Assembly: GCF_001278805.1 (NCBI RefSeq)
Contig: NZ_CP012602.1
Span: 2,262,001-2,326,000, forward strand
Reading direction: 5' to 3'
DNA length: 64,000 bases
Source of the DNA: Bacillus sp. FJAT-18017
Lineage (GTDB): Bacteria; Bacillota; Bacilli; Bacillales; Cytobacillaceae
The notes under the pieces were generated by a model. The model saw only the letters and a list, made by a program, of their open reading frames with translations, searched no databases and had not been told where the DNA came from. The position numbers were made by a program, and so were the translations under genes. This document shows positions 43,024 through 50,810 of the stretch, piece after piece; position 1 is the first letter of the stretch; each line of letters begins with the position of its first letter.

Positions 43024-43326
43024 ATGGACAAGGTTCTCGAGGTATGCGATGAAGCATTGCGAGGGATTGGTGTGATTCCGGCAAGCGGATGGGGGCTAAA
43101 GCCGGAGTATAGCTGCTTTGATGCAAAGCTAAGATTCACCGTGGATGTCGGCGAGCCGTGCAAAACGAAGTGCCGCTGCGGAGATGTGATAAAGGGGCTA
43201 ATCACGCCTGACGAATGCGCCTTGTTCGGAAAGACATGCAAACCAATGAACCCAATAGGTCCTTGCATGGTATCAGCAGAAGGAAGCTGTGCCGCTTTTT
43301 ATCAATACATGAGGGAGACTGTCTGA
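43024..43326 (+). pseudogene. hypD: HypD C-terminal fragment (truncated)
   Basis: About 100 codons matching only the C-terminal quarter of HypD (normally about 370 residues): ALRGIGVIPASGWGLKPEY, CRCGDVIKGLITPDECALFG, CKPMNPIGPCMVSAEGSCAAFYQY. The cysteine-rich Fe-S region is intact, but the first ~270 residues are absent, and the sequence before 43015 does not resemble HypD. The ATG at 43024 has no good SD. Its stop overlaps the hypE start, the normal hypDE arrangement. It cannot be a functional HypD. Confidence 0.8.
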
Positions 43327-44324
43327 TGGAAAAATATATCAACCTTGCCCACGGCGATGGCGGTGAACTTAGCCACAGGCTGATCCGGGATGTGTTTACA
43401 GAGGCGTTTGGTCAGACAGGAGCGTTGTTCGATGCGGAGTCTCTCGCATTATCTGGTACGAAGATTGCTGTTTCAACAGATAAGTTTGTGATTAAACCTA
43501 TCCTTTTTCCGGGTGGGACGATTGGGAAGCTTGCTGTTGCCGGAACAGTCAACGACCTGGCAGTAAGCGGTGCGAAGCCGATGTATTTGACGTGCGGTTT
43601 TGTCATTGAGGAAGGCTTTTCGATTGCCGATTTGAAGCGAATTGTCAACGATATGGTGGCTGAAGCGAACAAAACGGGCGTACAAATCATAGATGGCGAT
43701 ACCAAGGTCGTAGAACGTGGCAGTGCGGATGGGGTTTATATTAATACAACCGGAATAGGAATCTATGAATATGGGATTGGCTGCAGCCTGGACTTTGAGG
43801 AAGGTGATGCTGTCATCATTTCCGGATCGGTAGGCGACCATGGCATCGCTGTTCTGTCCGCCCGCGGGGAGCTCGGTATTGACGTACCTATTAACAGCGA
43901 CTGCGCTTCGTTAAATGCGATGTTAGGGGCTGTTTTGGAGCGAACGGCTGGCGTCAGGATTATGCGGGACCCGACTCGTGGAGGGCTGGCGACGACTCTT
44001 GTTGAAATCGCAGAGGATTTTGGGCTGACGATCAAAATAGAAGAAACAGAGATTCCTGTTAAGGATGAAGTCCATGGAGCCTGCGATATGCTTGGCTTTG
44101 ATCCGCTCTATTTAGCGAACGAGGGCAAGGCTATTATCATTGTTGCTGAAAAGGAAAAGGACAAAGTGATGGATATTCTCCGCGAGTTCCCTGAAGGCAG
44201 AAATGCGGCTTTAATAGGTTCAGTTTTTAATAAAGGACAAGGTCGGCTGTTGCTAGAAACCCCGCTCGGTTCACGGAGAATTCTTAACCGGCTTTCTGGG
44301 ACAATGTTCCCACGGATTTGCTGA
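43326..44324 (+). CDS. hypE: Hydrogenase maturation factor HypE
   Basis: A 332-residue PurM/AIRS-fold protein, full length. It starts with the HGDGG motif (NLAHGDGGELSHRLI), contains GTVNDLAVSGAKPMYLTCGF and ISGSVGDHG, and ends in PRIC, the C-terminal cysteine that is carbamoylated and dehydrated to thiocyanate for the cyanide ligands of [NiFe]-hydrogenase. No hydrogenase or other hyp gene is in the window and hypD before it is truncated, so this gene is probably a relic, unless the other genes lie elsewhere. Confidence 0.92.
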   Translation: MEKYINLAHGDGGELSHRLIRDVFTEAFGQTGALFDAESLALSGTKIAVSTDKFVIKPILFPGGTIGKLAVAGTVNDLAVSGAKPMYLTCGFVIEEGFSIADLKRIVNDMVAEANKTGVQIIDGDTKVVERGSADGVYINTTGIGIYEYGIGCSLDFEEGDAVIISGSVGDHGIAVLSARGELGIDVPINSDCASLNAMLGAVLERTAGVRIMRDPTRGGLATTLVEIAEDFGLTIKIEETEIPVKDEVHGACDMLGFDPLYLANEGKAIIIVAEKEKDKVMDILREFPEGRNAALIGSVFNKGQGRLLLETPLGSRRILNRLSGTMFPRIC

Positions 44325-44335
44325 TAAAAATAATA

Positions 44336-44366
44336 CCCCCCCCGCTTGCACTTCGCAGCGGGGGTT
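44336..44366 (+). terminator. Terminator after hypE
   Basis: CCCCGC pairs with GCGGGG after a run of nine C; followed by TTCAATTTT. Confidence 0.7.
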
Positions 44367-44381
44367 CAATTTTCTACATCA

Positions 44382-44747
44382 TCATTTTGGCACATCTTCA
44401 TTTACGGACTGTCTCTCCTTCTTCCAGCTCTCGTATTTCGTATATTTACAGTACTCCATGAAATCCTCTTTCCTCATACCTTCCTTGATGGCTGTTAAAA
44501 TCAGTTCCTTCCATTCCTTATCGAGTTCTACTTCCGTTTGCGGTGCTTTACCCTCATTACAGAGCAAGTATTCAATCGTTGTTCCAAGTGTAATGGCGAC
44601 TTTGTTCAAAACCTGCAGTGAGGGATTTGTCTGCATTCCTCTTTCAATCTGGCTCAAATAAGATTTTGAAACATCGGCCAGCTTGGCCAGCTCCGAAATC
44701 GAATACCCCCTCAGTTCTCTCAACTCCTTGATCCTCGATCCCAGCAT
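44382..44747 (-). CDS. sinR: SinR-like biofilm master repressor
   Basis: A 121-residue XRE-family regulator. The N-terminal helix-turn-helix (MLGSRIKELRELRGYSISELAKLADVSKSYLSQIERG) is very close to SinR, and the C-terminal ELDKEWKELILTAIKEGM...FMEYCKY resembles the SinI/SinR hook domain for tetramerisation and antagonist binding. SinR represses the tapA and eps operons. Located divergent from tapA, with boxes in between. No sinI gene is next to it, unlike B. subtilis and B. cereus. Confidence 0.9.
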   Translation of the reverse strand: MLGSRIKELRELRGYSISELAKLADVSKSYLSQIERGMQTNPSLQVLNKVAITLGTTIEYLLCNEGKAPQTEVELDKEWKELILTAIKEGMRKEDFMEYCKYTKYESWKKERQSVNEDVPK

Positions 44748-44797
44748 CGAAATTCTCCTTTTTAAGCTGCCTTAATTTAATACTGTTAATTCATTAT

Positions 44798-44962
44798 ACA
44801 GAACAAAATATTCTTTATAAAATACGAAATAGTAAGAAAACAAGAGATAATACGAGATAAAGAACGATTTTCGTTCTTTATTTAGAATATTTGGGGATTT
44901 TTGGGGTTTTTCAAGTTCATAAGGATGACATATACTCAACTTGTAAGTTCTTTAAAAAGAAC
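44798..44962. promoter_or_regulatory. SinR operator region and divergent promoters
   Basis: SinR consensus GTTCTYT occurs as GTTCTTT at 44873-44879 and 44947-44953, with inverted copies AAAGAAC at 44859-44865 and 44956-44962; near matches ATTCTTT (44810) and ACAGAAC (44798) overlap the sinR promoter. The 44947-44962 pair forms a perfect 16-bp palindrome. Proposed tapA promoter TTTTCA (44908)-N17-TATACT (44931-44936) starts near 44943, just before it. On the minus strand TATAAT (44798-44793) is the likely sinR -10. Confidence 0.75.
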
Positions 44963-44970
44963 AAATAAGT

Positions 44971-45795
44971 TTGAAAATAGAAATTATTATTTACATAATT
45001 AAATACTTCTTGAAGAGGCTTTTGAATGGAGGTGGTATTATCCGAATTAAACGATTAAAGATTTCGAAGAGAAAGACACAATATTTAAAATTAATAGCCC
45101 TTCAATTTTTAGCCATTTATTACCTTTTCGTTATTTCTTTAACGTTAATATCCTCAACAAATCCTTATTTTTCGGATAAAACATACGGGTCAATTGAAAT
45201 AAAAAACAAAGATCACTTTTACGGAGAAAAGGACTCGAGCAGTCTTGCTTCGGTAAAAGCATGGATTGAGTGTCCTAAAGTATATGCAAGTTTTATTAAT
45301 AAGGGTGGAGATATGTTTGTAGATACAACATGGTCTGTTTATAAACAAATAGAAGGTAACAACTGGAATATAATTGGTACCTATCCCTTAAAAGCACTTA
45401 AATCAAAAGAAACTAGAGTCTTGGAATATACACCCAAAGAATCAGGAACCTATAGATTTGTTGTGCAACAAGTACCTACTCACCCTGGAAATAGCCAACC
45501 GAAAATAGAAACTTCTTATTTTGATTATAATAAATGCCAATCAAATAAAGCTTCTATAAGCCAGAATAAACAAAATAAGAAACAAACTTCAGAGGACCCT
45601 TCGTTAACAGAAGAAAAAACTGAAAATCAAGTTATTGAGTTAAATCCACAATCAATTTTAACTGAAGGTAAAGATGAATCTGTAAACGTAAATGAAGCAA
45701 ATCCGGCTGAAAGTGTCCAATCCAATACAAAAATATTAGAAACTCAAAAAAGTGAAACCAATATTCAATCAGAATCATTAGAAACACCAAAGTAG
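44971..45795 (+). CDS. tapA: TapA/YqxM-like amyloid fibre assembly protein
   Basis: Up to 274 residues. After a basic start comes a hydrophobic signal segment (LKLIALQFLAIYYLFVISLTLISS), then a conserved domain with two cysteines (WIECPKVYASF, YNKCQSN) as in TapA, and a low-complexity charged tail of Lys/Glu/Gln/Ser repeats. TapA helps TasA fibres assemble and anchor. The true start is unclear: TTG 44971 has no SD, while GGAGG (45028-45032) points to ATC 45040 or ATT 45037, non-standard initiators giving about 251 residues. First gene of tapA-sipW-tasA; the region is more A/T-rich than its neighbours. Confidence 0.8.
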   Translation: MKIEIIIYIIKYFLKRLLNGGGIIRIKRLKISKRKTQYLKLIALQFLAIYYLFVISLTLISSTNPYFSDKTYGSIEIKNKDHFYGEKDSSSLASVKAWIECPKVYASFINKGGDMFVDTTWSVYKQIEGNNWNIIGTYPLKALKSKETRVLEYTPKESGTYRFVVQQVPTHPGNSQPKIETSYFDYNKCQSNKASISQNKQNKKQTSEDPSLTEEKTENQVIELNPQSILTEGKDESVNVNEANPAESVQSNTKILETQKSETNIQSESLETPK

Positions 45796-45844
45796 CACTT
45801 TTAACAGAAAAAGACTATAAGACAATCACAGGAGGGAATTGAAC

Positions 45845-46408
45845 TTGAAAGTTTTTAAGATTATTAGCCGTATTTTAAGCAGCATAATTGTTGTTTGTTT
45901 GGTAATAGCAGCCATCCTTGCTATTAGCTCTCGTTTATCAGGGGGAACACCAAAGTTCTTTGGAAAAACTATGATGATGGTCTTATCAGGTTCAATGGAA
46001 CCTAAAATTCATACTGGTTCTGTAGTTTTTGTTGAAGATATAAAAGATCCCTCTCTATTAAAAGTAGGTGATGTTATTACATTCAAGTCTCCAGTTGTTA
46101 AAGATAGAATCATTACACACCGGATAAAGGAAATTAAAAACACTGGAAATTTAGAGTTTGTTACCAAAGGTGACAATAATACATCTGATGATCCTTTAAC
46201 CGTACCACAACAAAATCTATTAGGTAAATATTCTAATATTACGGTTCCATACTTAGGTTATATTATGTCGTTTTTACAATCCAAAAAAGGGTTAGGGATT
46301 TCTTTAATCATTCCAGGGGGTTTGCTTATTATTCTAGAAATGTTCACGATTTGGAGAACCTTAGCGAGTCTTGATAAACCTAAGAAAGAACAAGCTATAC
46401 CCAATTAA
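45845..46408 (+). CDS. sipW: Signal peptidase I, ER type (SipW)
   Basis: A 187-residue SipW-type peptidase with an N-terminal membrane helix and a C-terminal one (ISLIIPGGLLIILEMFTIW). The catalytic Ser is in LSGSMEP (about residue 48) and, as in ER-type enzymes, a histidine (IITHRIKEI, about 90) replaces lysine. It processes TapA and TasA. TTG 45845 is preferred because GGAGGG is correctly spaced; TTG 45839 is too close. Between tapA and tasA, as in B. subtilis. Confidence 0.93.
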   Translation: MKVFKIISRILSSIIVVCLVIAAILAISSRLSGGTPKFFGKTMMMVLSGSMEPKIHTGSVVFVEDIKDPSLLKVGDVITFKSPVVKDRIITHRIKEIKNTGNLEFVTKGDNNTSDDPLTVPQQNLLGKYSNITVPYLGYIMSFLQSKKGLGISLIIPGGLLIILEMFTIWRTLASLDKPKKEQAIPN

Positions 46409-46489
46409 TGGTTGTTTCTTCCCGGTTTTTAAAACGAGAAGTTCAATAATAAAAATTACCTACATATAGGGAAAGAGGAGGAAATACAA

Positions 46490-47251
46490 ATGTCAGTAAG
46501 AAGAAAATTAATGGGCAGTGCTGCAACAATTGCTTTAGCAGGTATGGCAACAATCGGCGGATCATTTGCTTATTTTTCAAGTGAAGCAAATGCAGCGAGT
46601 AAATTTACAAATGGTACATTGGTTTTAGCGCCAAACGCTCCACATCTACAACATTTTACACTTGATAACTTTAAGCCTGGGGACAAATTGGTCGCTGTTA
46701 CAGATAACCAAGAACCGGCTATGGTTTTAAACAATCAGGGAACTCTGCCAATGAACGTTTTTGCTAAAATTGATACTAGCAGCGTTAAAGGAAGTACAGA
46801 TGCAATTTGGGTAGATAAACTGGAGTTTGGGGAAGTTGATGTATTAGCTAAATATCCTGCAATTGATGCTAATGGTGATAAGCATGTAACACTAACTGAA
46901 TTGGGCAATTTCTTTAAAGGTGACACTACTGTTAACGGTAATGATGTTGTGGGAGTTGGTAAGTATATCGGATTCCTTCCTGCCCCTAAGCCAGGATTTG
47001 ACTGGAATAATCCTAACCAAGTACCTATCAAATCTGTTAAATATCAATTTACGTTCAATGATGATGGAAAAGACCAAAATGGTCTTCAAGGAGATGTAAC
47101 AAATATCACTTTTAAATTTACCGGTCTTCAATATGAAGGAAAAACAATTGACAGCACAAAATTAACAAATGATGGCAAACCAGGCGGTGGCGGAGATTAT
47201 ACTCGTACCGATGACATCAACGATCGCGAGGGAACCAAAAACGACAAGTAA
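46490..47251 (+). CDS. tasA: TasA/CalY-family amyloid matrix protein
   Basis: A 253-residue exported fibre protein. The signal peptide MSVRRKLMGSAATIALAGMA ends GGSFAYFSSEANA, typical of SipW substrates. The body has the TasA pattern FTLDNFKPGDKLVAVTDNQ and a Gly/Asp-rich tail. An unusual insert DANGDKHVTLTE (about residues 125-136) has the ligand spacing of an EF-hand calcium loop. SD AGAGGAGG. Followed by a hairpin (AGGTGGGGG/CCCTCACCT, 47264-47287) that lacks a T-run and may allow read-through to the next gene. Confidence 0.92.
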   Translation: MSVRRKLMGSAATIALAGMATIGGSFAYFSSEANAASKFTNGTLVLAPNAPHLQHFTLDNFKPGDKLVAVTDNQEPAMVLNNQGTLPMNVFAKIDTSSVKGSTDAIWVDKLEFGEVDVLAKYPAIDANGDKHVTLTELGNFFKGDTTVNGNDVVGVGKYIGFLPAPKPGFDWNNPNQVPIKSVKYQFTFNDDGKDQNGLQGDVTNITFKFTGLQYEGKTIDSTKLTNDGKPGGGGDYTRTDDINDREGTKNDK

Positions 47252-47325
47252 TATGAGTAAATAGGAGGTGGGGGCATCCCTCACCTTCTATTACTTAATA
47301 ACCTTTATAGAAGAAGGGGTGGCTT

Positions 47326-47988
47326 TTGAAACTAAAACTATTGCTTTTAGTAACGGTTTTTGTAATGTTATTGGTTATAAACAGTCCCATTTCACAAACG
47401 AATGCACAGGTTTCACAGAAACTCAAAATAGAAACCTTTCCAAGTGAAAAGTTTTTGGACGTGGGTATGTTAAAACCTGGAGACAAAGTAATAACTACAT
47501 TAGATGTAATAAATACCGGTAACATTCTTTTTTCTTATAAGACTACCGCTTCGTTTAACGGCGGGTCAAAAAAATATTATGATGCATTGCATTTAAATAT
47601 TAAAGATCAGAATGGAAAGGTACTTTATAATGGTAGCTTAAAAGACTTTAAAGGGTTAGAGCCAAGAAAGTTGCAGATTTTTACTAAAGAAAAGCTCATT
47701 ATAGCAGTTGAGGTACCTGCCGAGTTGGGAAATGATTATCAAGGACTTAGTAGCGAATTTAAATTTAAATTTTTCGCCGAAGATACTCTCGATGGCCTGA
47801 TCCCTCCAGACGATGTTCCTTTTGGACCGATTGATACACCACTAGGACCAATAAAGCTTCCAGTCACAGCGACAGAAGCATTCAATTTCCTTGCTGCTGG
47901 ATTAATCCTGCTAACTGTTGGCTTAACGATAAGGTATATTATCAAATTTAAAAAGAAAATAACCAACACAAGTTTAACCAGACCCTGA
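47326..47988 (+). CDS. Wall-anchored TasA-family protein with LPVTA sorting signal
   Basis: A 220-residue protein. Signal peptide (about residues 1-27, cleaved at TNAQV), a TasA/CalY-like domain (FLDVGMLKPGDKVITTLDVINTGNILFSYKTT), a proline-rich segment and a C-terminal sortase signal: LPVTA (about residue 184), a hydrophobic stretch (FLAAGLILLTVGLTIRYII) and a KFKKK tail. LPxTA-type motifs are used by class D and similar sortases. It may attach TasA fibres to the cell wall. TTG start with SD GGGGTGG. No sortase gene is in the window. Confidence 0.8.
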   Translation: MKLKLLLLVTVFVMLLVINSPISQTNAQVSQKLKIETFPSEKFLDVGMLKPGDKVITTLDVINTGNILFSYKTTASFNGGSKKYYDALHLNIKDQNGKVLYNGSLKDFKGLEPRKLQIFTKEKLIIAVEVPAELGNDYQGLSSEFKFKFFAEDTLDGLIPPDDVPFGPIDTPLGPIKLPVTATEAFNFLAAGLILLTVGLTIRYIIKFKKKITNTSLTRP

Positions 47989-48016
47989 ACAGGATAAAGG
48001 ATATCAGGGTCTTTTG
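47981..48016 (+). terminator. Terminator after tasA cluster
   Basis: GACCCTG (47981-47987) pairs with CAGGGTC (48005-48011), then TTTT; the last gene's stop codon is in the stem. Confidence 0.85.
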
Positions 48017-48088
48017 TACGTATACGGGCATAATTTGATTACATAAGACGTATTTTATAGGGTATTTGATGAGGGGGAGCGGAGAGGG

Positions 48089-48298
48089 ATGTATAAAAAG
48101 ATTTGTACGGAATGTGAGAAGCCGTCCTACAGCAGCTGTGATTCAGGGACATGGCTTTGCCCGGTTTGCGGTGCTGATATTACAAAGGTGAATTTGCATG
48201 CGCCTGAAAGCCAGCGCGGGCAGAACCAGGTTGAACTGTTGTCTGGACAGTACATAAAGCAACAAGGTAATCAGAAACTATATCATGAGCTTGTTTAA
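48089..48298 (+). CDS. Small zinc-ribbon protein
   Basis: A 69-residue protein with CTEC (residues 6-9) and CPVCG (about 24-28), a predicted zinc ribbon, then a polar tail. SD GGAGAGGG directly before ATG 48089. No function known. Lies between the matrix cluster and ypmP. Confidence 0.65.
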   Translation: MYKKICTECEKPSYSSCDSGTWLCPVCGADITKVNLHAPESQRGQNQVELLSGQYIKQQGNQKLYHELV

Positions 48299-48384
48299 TC
48301 CACTATTGACCTAAATTATTCAATAAATCTGCGCATAATCAGACACATTTCGAGCATGCATTACGGTATACTATACTCAAACGG

Positions 48385-48660
48385 GTGAAAAAGAGGATTG
48401 ATACTATTTTAATAGTGAAAAGCCTGGAGTTCACAAATGCAGTGGGATTGAAGGTTAAAATTGTGGAGATTCCTGTATTGGAGAAAGATAATCCGAATCA
48501 ATTCATGATCCGATTCCGTTTGCAGACATTTATGATGAGCCTGAATGAAGAACAGCAGCCGAAACCTTGCTATTCCTTCAGGGATTATTTGAAAAGGACC
48601 TTGAGATGGCCTGATTATGAGCAGCTTTACTCGTCTTCTACATTAAAAAATAATGCTTGA
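48385..48660 (+). CDS. ypmP: DUF2535 family protein (YpmP)
   Basis: The protein core KSLEFTNAVGLKVKIVEIPVLEKDNPNQFMIRFRLQTF is the DUF2535 signature. Start uncertain: homologues begin about two or three residues before KSLEF, where this sequence offers ATT 48406 or GTG 48415 rather than ATG. AAGAGG (48391-48396) sits nine to ten bases before ATT 48406, and GTG 48385 lacks an SD. First of the conserved ypmP-degV-ypmQ-ypmR-ypmS row. Function unknown. Confidence 0.8.
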   Translation: MKKRIDTILIVKSLEFTNAVGLKVKIVEIPVLEKDNPNQFMIRFRLQTFMMSLNEEQQPKPCYSFRDYLKRTLRWPDYEQLYSSSTLKNNA

Positions 48661-48664
48661 TAAG

Positions 48665-48696
48665 TGTGGGTGCCGAAAAATCGGCATCCTTTTTCG
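48665..48696 (+). terminator. Terminator after ypmP
   Basis: GGGTGCCG pairs with CGGCATCC, followed by TTTTTCG. Confidence 0.85.
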
Positions 48697-48762
48697 TTGG
48701 TATCGATTGATTCTAATAGGTATAATAAGTTCTAAGTGTAAATTAGCAGGGAAGTGAATGTA

Positions 48763-49605
48763 TTGGCAAAGATAAAAATAGTTACTGACTCCACACATGA
48801 TATGCCTAAAGAGATAATTGACCAGTATGGAATTGAAGTGGTTCCGCTGACAATATCCGTTGCCGGAAAAACATACACAGATGGCGTTGATATCCACCCG
48901 GAAGAGTTTTTAGCAAGAATGAAACAATCTCCGGAGCTTCCGAAAAGCTCGCAGCCTTCCGCTGGTGCTTTTTTAGAGGTGTATGACCGGCTTGGAGCAG
49001 AAGGTTACGATATTCTGTCCATCCATATGACGGGAAAAATGAGCGGAACTGTACGCTCGGCTGAAAGTGCTGCCGGAATGACGAAATATAACGTCACCGT
49101 TGTTGATTCGAAATTCATTTCAAAAGCTCTCGGCTTCCAGGTGAAGGAGGCAGCCATTATGGCAGCCAACGGCAAATCAATGGAAGAAATCCTCGCGCGG
49201 CTTGAGTCCATGAGTGAAAATACACGTCTTTACATAATGGTTGATACGCTTGAAAACCTGGTGAAGGGCGGCAGGATCGGAAAAGGCAGGGCTTTCCTTG
49301 GCTCACTTTTGAACATTAAACCGATTGCCTCTCTTGAAGGAGCCGAATACAACCCGGTTGCCAAGGTGCGCAGCTACACACAGGTTGTTAAGTTCCTGGC
49401 AAAACAATTTGCCGAGGATGTAAAAGGCAAGTCGATAAAGAGCGTAGGAATCGCACATGCCGGAGCGGAAGAACTTGCAGGAAAAGTCGCAGACAGCATC
49501 CGTGAAGCAACAGGCTTTGATGGGGTTGAAATTGACTATACGAATTCGACAGTCAGCACCCATACAGGCCCAGGCGCGTTTGCACTAATGTATCACTTTG
49601 AATAA
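48763..49605 (+). CDS. DegV family fatty-acid-binding protein
   Basis: A 280-residue DegV protein (AKIKIVTDSTHDMPKEIID...). Fatty-acid binding motifs KSSQPSAGAF and MTGKMSGTVRSAE, and THTGPGAFALMYH at the C-terminus. TTG 48763 is spaced for GGGAAGTG; the frame opens at GTG 48754. B. subtilis has a degV gene in this ypm context. Terminator at 49613. Confidence 0.92.
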   Translation: MAKIKIVTDSTHDMPKEIIDQYGIEVVPLTISVAGKTYTDGVDIHPEEFLARMKQSPELPKSSQPSAGAFLEVYDRLGAEGYDILSIHMTGKMSGTVRSAESAAGMTKYNVTVVDSKFISKALGFQVKEAAIMAANGKSMEEILARLESMSENTRLYIMVDTLENLVKGGRIGKGRAFLGSLLNIKPIASLEGAEYNPVAKVRSYTQVVKFLAKQFAEDVKGKSIKSVGIAHAGAEELAGKVADSIREATGFDGVEIDYTNSTVSTHTGPGAFALMYHFE

Positions 49606-49612
49606 AAGGATT

Positions 49613-49646
49613 GGCCGGGACTTTATATGTTCCGGCCTTTTTTGAT
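49613..49646 (+). terminator. Terminator after second degV
   Basis: GGCCGG pairs with CCGGCC over a long loop, followed by TTTTTT. Confidence 0.8.
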
Positions 49647-49727
49647 GAACAAACCGAAATCCTTTTCACTTTTGAAAACGTTTGATAAGATAGGGACGAC
49701 TATAGAGATATGACGGCGGTGAAGACG

Positions 49728-50303
49728 GTGAAAACAAAAGTAGTTTTACTGATAATGGCAGTTTGCGCTATGCTGCTTTCAGCCTGCAACAAAGAATTGG
49801 AAGGTGCGGAAGATTGGCCGCTTAAAGAATTTACCTTCACAAACCAGGAAAATAAACAGTTTGGCACAAAGGACCTTGAGGGCAAAGTATGGATGGCTAG
49901 CTTCATCTTTACTAACTGTGATACGGTCTGCCCGCCGATGACGGCAAACATGAGTGAAATACAGACGATGGCCAAGGATGAGGGTATTGAGAATATCCAG
50001 TTTGTTTCCTTTAGTGTCGACCCTGAGAACGATACACCTGAAGCTCTCAAGGAATACGGCCAAAAGTTTAATGTTGATTTGAAGAACTGGAACTTTCTAA
50101 CTGGCTATGAACAGGAAGAAATAGAAGAGTTCGCCTTGAAAAACTTCCAGACTCTTGTCAAAAAACCTGAGACTGATGACCAGGTACTCCATGGAACTTC
50201 GTTTTTTTTGATTGGCCAGGATGGTAACGTTAAGAAAACATACCCTGGTGTCTCTGACGTACCGAGGGACCAAATTATTGAAGATATCAAAGCTTTGCAA
50301 TAA
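49728..50303 (+). CDS. ypmQ: SCO1/SenC family lipoprotein (YpmQ)
   Basis: A 191-residue thioredoxin-fold lipoprotein. Signal with lipobox LLSAC (cysteine about residue 20), CxxxC copper site in TNCDTVCPP (about 66-70) and the third ligand histidine in VLHGTSFFLIG. It delivers copper to the CuA site of cytochrome oxidase, which fits the ba3 oxidase in this genome. GTG 49728 is preferred (GGTGAAG upstream); ATG 49710 is possible but without SD. Confidence 0.9.
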   Translation: MKTKVVLLIMAVCAMLLSACNKELEGAEDWPLKEFTFTNQENKQFGTKDLEGKVWMASFIFTNCDTVCPPMTANMSEIQTMAKDEGIENIQFVSFSVDPENDTPEALKEYGQKFNVDLKNWNFLTGYEQEEIEEFALKNFQTLVKKPETDDQVLHGTSFFLIGQDGNVKKTYPGVSDVPRDQIIEDIKALQ

Positions 50304-50328
50304 AGCCCTCAATTGGGCTTTTTTTGTT
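50304..50328 (+). terminator. Terminator after ypmQ
   Basis: AAGCCC-TCAATT-GGGCTT followed by TTTTT. Confidence 0.9.
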
Positions 50329-50371
50329 AATGTCTTTTTAGTAGGCGGACCAAGGACAAACAAAGTTAGAT

Positions 50372-50640
50372 GTCTATAGACGACTGTACCCGAGTTTTTT
50401 AAGGTCACAGGGTCGCATCAAGTTCTATTGACGACCGTACCCAATTTTTCTTGGTCCACAGAGTCGTCAAGCAGCTCTATTGACGACTGTACACAATTTT
50501 TTCTAGCTCATAGAGTCGTCAAGAAGCTCTATTGACGACCGGACACCACTTTTTCTAGCTCATAGGGTCGTCAAGAAGCTCCATTGACGACCGGACACCA
50601 CTTTCCCTGACTCACAGGATCGCCAATAAGCTAAAAATTT
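50372..50640 (+). repeat. 52-bp tandem repeat array, family D
   Basis: CGAC(T/C) marks units at 50381, 50432, 50484, 50536 and 50588; the spacing is 51, 52, 52 and 52. A clear palindrome sits in each unit, for example GTCGTCAA (50515-50522) and TTGACGAC (50532-50539). The last unit is degraded. Fills most of the 50329-50800 gap; no ORF is supported. Confidence 0.9.
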
Positions 50641-50810
50641 ACTACTATACCCAAGTTTTCATGTTCCAAAAGCCCAACATATCTTTGATGAGCCAAACTA
50701 GGATCCAATGAAAAACCAATATTATTCAGGGTTGTCCCGGTGCTTTTCAGGCATTCCAGCTGCCGAGCAATGATATAATAAGAAAAAACCGTGAAGGGAA
50801 GGTGAAGCGT

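Noticed and set aside
42803..43075. Plus-strand ORF of 90 codons before hypD fragment
   Set aside because: Starts in the repeat and runs through a poly-C tract and A/T-rich non-coding DNA, overlapping the hypD fragment in another frame.
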